Positions 13,889 to 19,273 of a stretch of 19,273 nucleotides of DNA are shown piece by piece. This DNA comes from JBDSLU01 sp039916225 (GTDB lineage: Bacteria > Acidobacteriota > Vicinamibacteria > Vicinamibacterales > Vicinamibacteraceae), in the NCBI GenBank assembly GCA_039916225.1, contig JBDSLU010000215.1, positions 1-19,273 of the forward strand, given 5' to 3'. Made by a program: the position numbers and the translations under genes. Each line of letters starts with the position of its first letter. Position 1 is the stretch's first letter. Under the pieces are notes generated by a model. It saw nothing but the letters and a program-made list of their open reading frames with translations, made no database searches and was not told the DNA's origin.

Positions 13889-15688
13889 ATGACTGGGTTC
13901 GCCGACCTCCGCTCCTTCCTCGACCGCCTGCGCCACGATCGGGATCTGGTCGAGATCACTGCCGCCGTCGACGCCAACCAGGAGGCCGCCGAGATCCACC
14001 GCCGGGTGATCGCGGCCGGCGGACCGGCGCTGCTCTTCCGGAACGTCCGCGGCGCCCGGTTTCCGCTCGTCACCAACCTGTTCGGCACGCCCCGACGGGC
14101 TGGCCTGGCGTTCGGGACCCGGCCGCACGCGCTGATCGAACAGCTCGTGCACACCGCCGAGACCATCCTGCCGCCGACGCCGGCCAAGCTGTGGGGCGCG
14201 CGCGGCCTGCTCGGTGCTCTGGCGCGGGTCGGCCTGTCGCGCAAGGGCGACGGTCCGGTCGTCGAGCACGTCACCGACGACGTCCGCCTCGACGAGCTGC
14301 CGGTGATCACGAGCTGGCCGGAGGACGGCGGGCCGTTCATCACCCTGCCGCTGGTCTACACCGAGCCGCTCGATCGCGGCGGCCACAACCTCGGGATGTA
14401 TCGCCTGCACGTCCACGATCGCCGCAGCACCGGCCTGCACATGCAGATCGGCAAGGGCGGCGGCTTCCACTATGCGGTCGCCGAAGCGCGCGGCGTCGAT
14501 TTGCCGGTCACCGTGTTCCTGGGCGGACCGCCGGCGCTGATCCTGTCGGCCATCGCACCGCTGCCCGAGAACGTGCCCGAACTGATGCTGGCGTCGCTGA
14601 TCGCGGGGCAGCGCCTGCCGCTCGTCGCCGGCCGGGGTCCGCATCCGCTCGTCGCCAACGCCGAGTTCGCACTCATGGGCCATGTTCGTCCGCACGTGCG
14701 CAAGCCGGAAGGCCCGTTCGGCGACCATTACGGCTACTACTCACTGCGGCACGACTACCCGGTGTTCGAGATCGATCGGCTGGCCCGGCGGCGCGACGCG
14801 ATCTACCCGGCGACGGTCGTCGGCAAGCCGCGCCAGGAGGACTTCTTCATCGGCGACCTGCTGCAGACGCTGCTGTCGCCACTGTTTCCGCTGGTGATGC
14901 CGGCGGTGCGGCAGCTGTGGTCCTACGGCGAAACCGGCTACCACTCGCTCGCCGCCGCGGTGGTCCGCGAGCGCTATCGACGCGAGGCGATGAGCAGTGC
15001 GTTCCGCATCCTCGGCGAAGGGCAGCTGTCGCTCACCAAGTTCCTGCTCGTCACCGATCGCGACGTCGACCTCGCCGACTTCAAGGCGACGTTGACCCAC
15101 GTCCTGGCACGGACCCGTCCGGAGAGCGACCTCTACGTGTTCGGCAACCTGTCGATGGACACGCTCGACTACACCGGACCGCGGGTCAACGAAGGGTCGA
15201 AGGGCGTCTGGCTCGGGCTCGGCGATCCGATTCGCACGCTGCCCGAGGCCTTCTCGGCGGCAGACGTCCCGGCTGGCGTCCGCGACGTGCGCGTCTTCTG
15301 TCCGGGCTGCCTGGTCGTCGAAGCGCCGGCGCACGCCGACGAACCCGACGCGGCGGCGCGGTTGGCGACGGCCCCGGCGTTCGCAGCCTGGCCGCTCGTC
15401 GTCCTGAGCGACGACGCCGCGCGCGCCACTCGCAGCGCGATGAACTTCCTGTGGACGACGTTCACCCGTTTCGAGCCGGCCGCCGACATCCACGCGGCCG
15501 CGACGCGGGTGGTGCGCAATCACGTCGCGCGCACGCCGCCGATCGTCATCGACGCGCGGATGAAGGCCTGGTATCCGAAGGAACTGACCTGCGATCCCGA
15601 CGTCGCGGCGACCGTCACCCGGCGGTGGCGCGAGTACTTCCCGTCAGGCGTCGAGATGGGCGATTCAGAGAGAGGCCACCTGGATTAG
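13889..15688 (+). CDS. UbiD family (prenylated-FMN) decarboxylase
   Basis: A 599-residue member of the UbiD family. Visible blocks are FADLRSFLDRLRHDRDLVEIT at the N-terminus, HNLGMYRLHVHD (166-177), which lines the metal and prenyl-FMN phosphate site, and EGPFGDHYGYYS (274-285), the acidic active-site motif. FGNLSMDTLDYTGPRVNEGSKGVWLG lies in the C-terminal part. UbiD enzymes reversibly decarboxylate aromatic or unsaturated acids using prenylated FMN made by UbiX; the best known step is 4-hydroxybenzoate decarboxylation in ubiquinone synthesis. Whether this one serves quinone synthesis or aromatic acid metabolism cannot be decided, and no ubiX is in view. It is longer than the roughly 490 residues of enterobacterial UbiD. 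ATG 13889 is chosen because similarity begins at once. Confidence 0.9.
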   Translation: MTGFADLRSFLDRLRHDRDLVEITAAVDANQEAAEIHRRVIAAGGPALLFRNVRGARFPLVTNLFGTPRRAGLAFGTRPHALIEQLVHTAETILPPTPAKLWGARGLLGALARVGLSRKGDGPVVEHVTDDVRLDELPVITSWPEDGGPFITLPLVYTEPLDRGGHNLGMYRLHVHDRRSTGLHMQIGKGGGFHYAVAEARGVDLPVTVFLGGPPALILSAIAPLPENVPELMLASLIAGQRLPLVAGRGPHPLVANAEFALMGHVRPHVRKPEGPFGDHYGYYSLRHDYPVFEIDRLARRRDAIYPATVVGKPRQEDFFIGDLLQTLLSPLFPLVMPAVRQLWSYGETGYHSLAAAVVRERYRREAMSSAFRILGEGQLSLTKFLLVTDRDVDLADFKATLTHVLARTRPESDLYVFGNLSMDTLDYTGPRVNEGSKGVWLGLGDPIRTLPEAFSAADVPAGVRDVRVFCPGCLVVEAPAHADEPDAAARLATAPAFAAWPLVVLSDDAARATRSAMNFLWTTFTRFEPAADIHAAATRVVRNHVARTPPIVIDARMKAWYPKELTCDPDVAATVTRRWREYFPSGVEMGDSERGHLD

Positions 15689-15706
15689 AGCGCGGATGGG
15701 CCTGTT

Positions 15707-15741
15707 AATTCCCAATTCCCAAATCCCAAATCCCAATTTCC
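15707..15741. repeat. AT-rich heptamer tandem array (AAWTCCC x5)
   Basis: Five adjacent 7-bp units: AATTCCC, AATTCCC, AAATCCC, AAATCCC, AATTTCC. The 7-bp phase then fades into AACGGCC and AAGGCAC. It lies 18 bp after the UbiD stop and is far more AT-rich than its surroundings. Short heptameric arrays between genes are known in other bacteria with large genomes. Its function is unknown; it may simply be a slippage-prone spacer. Confidence 0.8.
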
Positions 15742-15793
15742 AACGGCCAAGGCACGCTCAACTCCCAACACTCGATCCTCGGGCCGTGTCGTT

Positions 15794-16030
15794 TCAGACA
15801 TGGAGCGAGCGGATCGCGCGGCGCCACAGCCACGCGGCCAGCGCCGCCAACAGGCAGCCCACGACCACCTGCGACCAGATGACCGACCCGGTCCATGCGG
15901 TGCCTGCCACAGAGGCGTCGTGACGGCTCAGCGTGCGGCCACTGGCGCCGGCGACGAGCAACAGCGCGGCCAAGGCAGTCGCGCTGCACGCAAGCGGCAC
16001 CGGCTGACGCATCGGTTTCGACAGCCACAT
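15794..16030 (-). CDS. small two-helix membrane protein, unknown function
   Basis: A 78-residue protein with two hydrophobic segments: VPLACSATALAALLLVAGA (about 11-29) and VIWSQVVVGCLLAALAAWLW (about 49-68). A short loop lies between them and the end is basic, RRAIRSLHV. This predicts a hairpin in the inner membrane with both ends in the cytoplasm. I do not recognise a family. Start 16030 is supported by GAGGA four bases upstream; an internal ATG at 16012 is possible. The ribosome site lies within the left arm of the inverted-repeat element at 16029-16190, so expression of this gene may depend on that element. It is convergent with the UbiD gene, with the heptamer array between them. As a short frame in GC-rich DNA it could be spurious, but the start signal and hydrophobic pattern favour a real gene. 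Confidence 0.5.
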   Translation of the reverse strand: MWLSKPMRQPVPLACSATALAALLLVAGASGRTLSRHDASVAGTAWTGSVIWSQVVVGCLLAALAAWLWRRAIRSLHV

Positions 16031-16190
16031 GGGGTCCTCGTCGGAATCAGGTGGTCGGCTTGGGTGTCGAGGCGCCCGCCCGGCCAGGCGCGAGGAGCGC
16101 GCATACCGGGAGTATGGAAGCGACGAGCAACGCCGCCCGGCGGGATGCATCGGCGGCCAAGCCGACCACCTGATTCCAACGAGGGCCCAT
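16029..16190. mobile_element. MITE-like element with long terminal inverted repeats
   Basis: A 21-bp perfect inverted repeat (16043-16063 against 16157-16177) extends outward with mismatches to about 33 bp, from ATGGGG at 16029 to CCCAT at 16186-16190. The roughly 93-bp interior holds a perfect 5-bp hairpin CATAC-CGGGA-GTATG (16102-16116) and a GC-rich CCGCCCGGCGGG. There is no room for a transposase and no clear target-site duplication. Each arm carries an outward-facing GAGG-CCC-AT(G/A) sequence. On the left this forms the ribosome site and ATG of the small membrane gene; on the right the ATG has become ATA. The structure fits a non-autonomous miniature element, but mobility is inferred. 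Confidence 0.55.
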
Positions 16191-16192
16191 AG

Positions 16193-16753
16193 TCAGGCTC
16201 CGAAGCTGCGCTCGAACAGACCGGCGATGGCCGCCGTGCCGTTGTCCGTGAGGTGGCGCGTGCCGGTGCCGGTGAAGTGCGTGTGGCGGATGACGGGTTC
16301 GCCGGCGGGGCAGGGCACCCACGCATCGGCCTTCCACGCGAACCAGCGGTCACGTTCCTGGTCGAAGACGAAGAGCGGCTTGTTGCACAGCTTGGCGAAC
16401 TCCGCACCCCAGCCAGTGCCGCCCTTGACGGTGTGATCCGGCAGCACGGCGCCGATGACGTAGATCTCCTGGCCGTGATTGACCTGATACCAGATCGATT
16501 GCAGCACCTTGCGGATCGCCGGCGCGTCCGTGTAGCGGCGGTTCATCAGCTTCGACACGTAGTCGAGGCTGACGTCGCCGGCCTTGAGCTCTTCGTGGTT
16601 CAGGATGCGCAGGCCGCGCGTGCGCACGTGCACATGGCCCTCGAACGCGAAGTTGACTTCCTCGATGCCCAGGCGCTCGGCGGTTTCACCGAAGGCCATC
16701 TCGGCGCCCGGCGCGCCGCCGCTGAAGAGGATGTAGTCGTCGCGATCACCCAC
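16193..16753 (-). CDS. SLOG-like Rossmann-fold protein, function unknown
   Basis: A 186-residue protein. The N-terminus YILFSGGAPGAEMAFGETAERLG resembles the SGGAxGAD...A loop of SLOG-superfamily proteins (LOG, DprA, YpsA relatives), which bind nucleotides or nucleotide-derived ligands. A second loop, VLPDHTVKGGTGWGAEFAKLCNKPLFVFDQ (about 103-132), matches their GGTGW/PGGxGT element. The family also has the following 'kPlyVFdq..drWy.w' strand, here DQERDRWFAWKADAWVPC. The overall family is inferred from these motifs, and no specific reaction can be given. The start is GTG 16753 with AGGAGG four bases upstream. It is divergent from pepF, with about 60 bp between the chosen starts holding a perfect palindrome and overlapping -10 candidates. 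There is no signal peptide; it is probably cytoplasmic. Confidence 0.7.
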   Translation of the reverse strand: MGDRDDYILFSGGAPGAEMAFGETAERLGIEEVNFAFEGHVHVRTRGLRILNHEELKAGDVSLDYVSKLMNRRYTDAPAIRKVLQSIWYQVNHGQEIYVIGAVLPDHTVKGGTGWGAEFAKLCNKPLFVFDQERDRWFAWKADAWVPCPAGEPVIRHTHFTGTGTRHLTDNGTAAIAGLFERSFGA

Positions 16754-16773
16754 GGAGCCTCCTATGTCGAAGA

Positions 16774-16797
16774 GCGCCCTTGACGCGCGAAGGGCGC
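16774..16797. promoter_or_regulatory. 8-bp perfect inverted repeat in the SLOG/pepF divergent region (candidate operator)
   Basis: GCGCCCTT and AAGGGCGC flank an 8-nt spacer, GACGCGCG. It sits next to the overlapping divergent -10 candidates and covers the predicted transcription start of the SLOG-like gene. It may be an operator or a leader hairpin. Confidence 0.45.
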
Positions 16798-16798
16798 C

Positions 16799-16808
16799 AA
16801 TGTATCAC
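16799..16808. promoter_or_regulatory. overlapping divergent -10 candidates for pepF and the SLOG-like gene
   Basis: The plus strand has TATCAC (16803-16808), whose expected transcription start coincides with the ATG at 16815. The minus strand has TGATACATT, an extended -10 with TACATT at 16804-16799. Both are four-of-six matches, so the evidence is mainly their placement. Confidence 0.35.
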
Positions 16809-16814
16809 GATGAG

Positions 16815-18671
16815 ATGACCGCTTCTGCCGCGCCGCCCACGAGCTCGCCCAAGGACCGCAGTGAGCTCCACGTGGTCGACACGTGGAAGCTCGACGACAT
16901 CTACGCCAGCCCGGCGGACTGGGAGGCCGGCTGCGCCGCGCTCGAGACCGGCATCAAGGGCCTGGCCGCGCAGCGGGGCACGCTCGCCTCGGGCGGGGCC
17001 GCGCTGCTCACGGCCCTGCAGGATCGCGACGCGCTCGGTCAGCTCGCCTACCGCGTCTACTATTTCGCCGCCCTCTTCTACGACCAGGACCAGCGCGACA
17101 ACGCCGCCAACGGCCGCCGTCAGCGTGTCCAGCACCTGCTGGCGCTGTGGGGGCAGGCGACGGCGTGGTTCAACCCGGAGCTGCTGGCGATCCCGCTGGC
17201 GACGGTGCAGGCCTGGCTGGGCGACTCCGAGCCGCTCGCGTTGTACCGCTTCTCGATCGAGGACCTCTATCGGCAGCAGGCACACGTGCTCGACGCGGCC
17301 GGGGAGCGGCTGCTGGCGCTGTCAGCCCAGTTCGGCAATTCCCCCGACGACAGCTACGACGCGCTGGCCACGGCCGACGCGAAGTTTCCGACCATCACGC
17401 TCTCGACCGGCGAGGAGGTGCAGGCGACCTATGCCCGCTACCGCGCCATCCTCGCCACCAACCGCGTCCAGGCGGACCGCGGCAAGGCCTTCACGGCGCA
17501 CCACCAGCCGTTCGCCGATCATCAGAACACCTACGCCTCGCTCTATAACGGCGTGCTGCAGCGCGACTGGTTCCACGCCCAGGCGCGCGGCTACGCGACC
17601 ATGCTCGACGCGGCCCTCGACGGCAACGCCATTCCGACGTCGGTGGTCGAGAACCTGATCGCCGCCGGGCGGGCCGGCGTCGAGCCGCTCCGCCGGTACG
17701 AGCGGCTGCGCAAGCGCGTGCTGGGCCTGGACGAGTATCACCTCTACGACGGCACCATCCCGCTCGTCGAGTTCGATCGCCGCTACGCCTACCACGACGT
17801 CACCGACTGGATCGTCGACTCGACGGCGGTGCTCGGCGCGGAATACCAGGCGCGCGTCCGCCGCGCCTTCGCCGAGCGCTGGATCGACGTCTACGAGAAC
17901 CCGGGCAAGCACAGTGGCGCCTACTCGGCGTCGGTCTACGGCGTTCACCCGTACATGCTGCTCAACTGGAACGACACGCTCGACAGCGTCTTCACCCTGG
18001 CCCACGAGATGGGCCATTCGATGCACACGATGTTGGCGCACGAGACCCAGCCCTTCGTGTATTCGAGCTACACGATCTTCGTCGCCGAAGTGCCGTCGAC
18101 GCTGAGCGAGGCGCTGCTGCTGGACTACATGCTGGCCCGCGCCGCCGATCCGCGCGAGCGGGTGGTGCTGCTGCAGCACGCCATCGACGAGGTCACCAGC
18201 ACGTTCTATCGCCAGGTGCTGTTTGCCAACTACGAGCTCGAGGCGCACCGGATGGTCGAGCGCGGCGAGCCGATCACCGCCGAGACCCTCAGCACGCTGT
18301 ATCGCGGCCTGCTCACCGACTTCTACGGCGACACCCTGGCCGATGACGCGCTGCTGAAGGTCACCTGGGCGCGCATCCCGCACTTCTACGGATCGCCCTA
18401 TTACGTCTACCAGTACGCCACCTGCTTCGCGTCGAGTGCGCGGCTGCTGCAGGACGTTCGCGCCACCGATCCGGCGCAGCGGGCGGACGGCGTCCGCCGC
18501 TTCCTCGATCTGTTGCGCTCCGGCAGCAAGGATCACCCGATGGCGCTGCTGAAGGCCGCCGGCGTGGATCTGTCGCAGCCGGACACCGTCGGTGCGATCG
18601 TCAGTCATCTCGACGGCCTCGTCAGCCGCCTCGAGACCGAGCTCGACGGCCTCGGTCTGCTGAAGCGCTGA
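16815..18671 (+). CDS. pepF: oligoendopeptidase F (M3 family zinc metallopeptidase)
   Basis: A 618-residue M3B peptidase, the usual size for PepF. The zinc site is LAHEMGHSMH, with His397, Glu398 and His401. The third ligand is probably Glu425, in IFVAEVPSTLSEALLLDYML. The C-terminal substrate-binding part has TFYRQVLFANYELEAH and FYGSPYYVYQYATCFASSARLL, typical of the family. The enzyme cleaves oligopeptides of about 7-17 residues in the cytoplasm for peptide turnover. There is no signal sequence. Three in-frame starts exist. ATG 16764 has GGAG six bases upstream but would leave only 10 bp to the divergent gene; ATG 16800 is another option. ATG 16815 is preferred because the palindrome and -10 candidates then fall outside the gene. 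An epimerase gene follows 4 bp after the stop and is probably co-transcribed. Confidence 0.93.
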   Translation: MTASAAPPTSSPKDRSELHVVDTWKLDDIYASPADWEAGCAALETGIKGLAAQRGTLASGGAALLTALQDRDALGQLAYRVYYFAALFYDQDQRDNAANGRRQRVQHLLALWGQATAWFNPELLAIPLATVQAWLGDSEPLALYRFSIEDLYRQQAHVLDAAGERLLALSAQFGNSPDDSYDALATADAKFPTITLSTGEEVQATYARYRAILATNRVQADRGKAFTAHHQPFADHQNTYASLYNGVLQRDWFHAQARGYATMLDAALDGNAIPTSVVENLIAAGRAGVEPLRRYERLRKRVLGLDEYHLYDGTIPLVEFDRRYAYHDVTDWIVDSTAVLGAEYQARVRRAFAERWIDVYENPGKHSGAYSASVYGVHPYMLLNWNDTLDSVFTLAHEMGHSMHTMLAHETQPFVYSSYTIFVAEVPSTLSEALLLDYMLARAADPRERVVLLQHAIDEVTSTFYRQVLFANYELEAHRMVERGEPITAETLSTLYRGLLTDFYGDTLADDALLKVTWARIPHFYGSPYYVYQYATCFASSARLLQDVRATDPAQRADGVRRFLDLLRSGSKDHPMALLKAAGVDLSQPDTVGAIVSHLDGLVSRLETELDGLGLLKR

Positions 18672-18675
18672 CCTC

Positions 18676-19273
18676 ATGACGCGAAAACCAGCGGTCCTCA
18701 TCACCGGCGCGAACGGCGAGATCGGGCACGGCCTGATCACCGCCCTCGCGGCCGAGGCCGTCCAGCCGATCGTCACCATCGATCTGACGCCGCTCGATCC
18801 CTCGCTGACCAGGCGGGTCGCCCGCGAGTTCACCGGGTCGATCCTCGACAAAGGCCTGCTCGAGCGGCTGATTTCGGAGTTCGAAGTCGATCGCGTGTTC
18901 CACCTGGCGGCGCTGCTCTCGACCCGCGGCGAGTTCTCGCCGAAGCTGGCCCACCAGGTCAACGTCGAGGGCACGCTGCAGCTGCTCGAGTTCGCGCAGC
19001 GCCAGGGCGAGTCGCACGGCCGGCCGGTCGTGTTCGTCTACCCGTCGTCGATCGCCGCCTACGGCCTGCCCGATCTCGAGACGCGGGCCCGCGCCGGCGC
19101 CGTCACCGAAGACGTCTACAACCAGCCGACGACGATGTACGGCTGCAACAAGCTCTATTGCGAGCAGCTCGGACGCTACTACGCGCGGTTCTACAAGCAG
19201 CTCGCCGCCGAGCGCGCCGCCGGGCGGGTGGACTTCCGCTGCCTGCGGTTCCCGGGCCTGATCTCGGCAGTCA
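18676..19273 (+). CDS. NAD-dependent epimerase/dehydratase, L-threonine dehydrogenase-like (partial at window end)
   Basis: The first 199 residues of an extended short-chain dehydrogenase are visible and the frame is open at the window edge. The NAD-binding loop is GANGEIG (11-17). FHLAALLSTRGEFSPKLAHQVNVEGT follows, then the serine strand FVYPSSIAAYG and the catalytic YGCNK, with Tyr155 and Lys159. FRCLRFPGLIS comes next. The LLSxxGE, PSSIAxYG and TMYGxNKxYCExLGRYY blocks are those of the UDP-galactose-epimerase-like L-threonine 3-dehydrogenases and close relatives. These oxidise threonine to 2-amino-3-ketobutyrate using NAD+. The substrate call is therefore likely but not certain, since nucleotide-sugar epimerases share the fold. 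ATG 18676 lies 4 bp after the pepF stop, suggesting an operon for peptide and amino-acid breakdown. Confidence 0.85.
   Translation, partial: MTRKPAVLITGANGEIGHGLITALAAEAVQPIVTIDLTPLDPSLTRRVAREFTGSILDKGLLERLISEFEVDRVFHLAALLSTRGEFSPKLAHQVNVEGTLQLLEFAQRQGESHGRPVVFVYPSSIAAYGLPDLETRARAGAVTEDVYNQPTTMYGCNKLYCEQLGRYYARFYKQLAAERAAGRVDFRCLRFPGLISAV

Noticed and set aside
16029..16190. A CRISPR array or tRNA-like structure in the repeat region
   Set aside because: The repeats are inverted rather than direct, there are only two arms, and no cloverleaf can be drawn. No CRISPR array or tRNA gene was seen anywhere in the window.
16764..16814. Earlier pepF start at 16764
   Set aside because: It has a fair GGAG, but it would leave only 10 bp to the divergent start codon and place the palindrome and -10 candidates inside the gene; the added residues show no family similarity. 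It is kept as an alternative only.

Overview
This window is very GC-rich (about 70% by eye), densely packed and chromosomal in character. Good protein matches plus the pairing of an ECF sigma factor with a membrane serine/threonine kinase carrying a TolB/TPR-like C-terminus suggest an Acidobacteriota-type soil bacterium, perhaps Vicinamibacteria. That placement is inference; there is no rRNA or marker gene here to fix it. The cell appears flagellated, with a motAB operon behind a FliA-like (sigma-28) promoter.

Layout. 1-422: 3' end of a NAD+ synthetase. 467-2901 (minus): a translationally coupled pair, a short GT-B N-terminal-like protein and a fusion of a MAF/DUF115-like domain with a family 2 glycosyltransferase, plausibly for glycosylation of surface or flagellar protein. 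3069-4160: a Gfo/Idh/MocA oxidoreductase, divergent from that pair. 4199-5293: a two-domain signalling protein whose receiver and HD-GYP domains have both lost key residues. 5418-7201: motA and motB. 7261-7635: a free-standing Hpt phosphotransfer protein. 7674-7939: an unusual locus where the 3' end of apaG is present twice, around about 140 bp of hairpin-rich DNA. 7877-8794: apaG and a GNAT acetyltransferase, divergent from a tiny shared promoter. 8990-12335: ECF sigma factor overlapping a receptor-like serine/threonine kinase. 12381-15688: a small basic protein, a SagB-type nitroreductase and a UbiD-family decarboxylase. 15689-16192: a heptamer tandem repeat, a small membrane protein and a 160-bp inverted-repeat element. 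16193-16753 (minus): a SLOG-like protein. 16815-18671: an M3 oligoendopeptidase F. 18676 to the end: an NAD-dependent epimerase of the L-threonine-dehydrogenase type, cut by the window edge.

Themes. Motility and signalling genes (degenerate HD-GYP protein, MotAB, Hpt, sigma/kinase pair) occupy the middle. Housekeeping and metabolic enzymes flank them. No phage, transposase, CRISPR array or defence cassette is visible. The most unusual DNA is intergenic: the att-like duplication of the apaG 3' end, the MITE-like inverted repeat at 16029-16190, the AT-rich heptamer array at 15707-15741, and a recurrent extended -10 motif placed so close to start codons that several genes may be leaderless.
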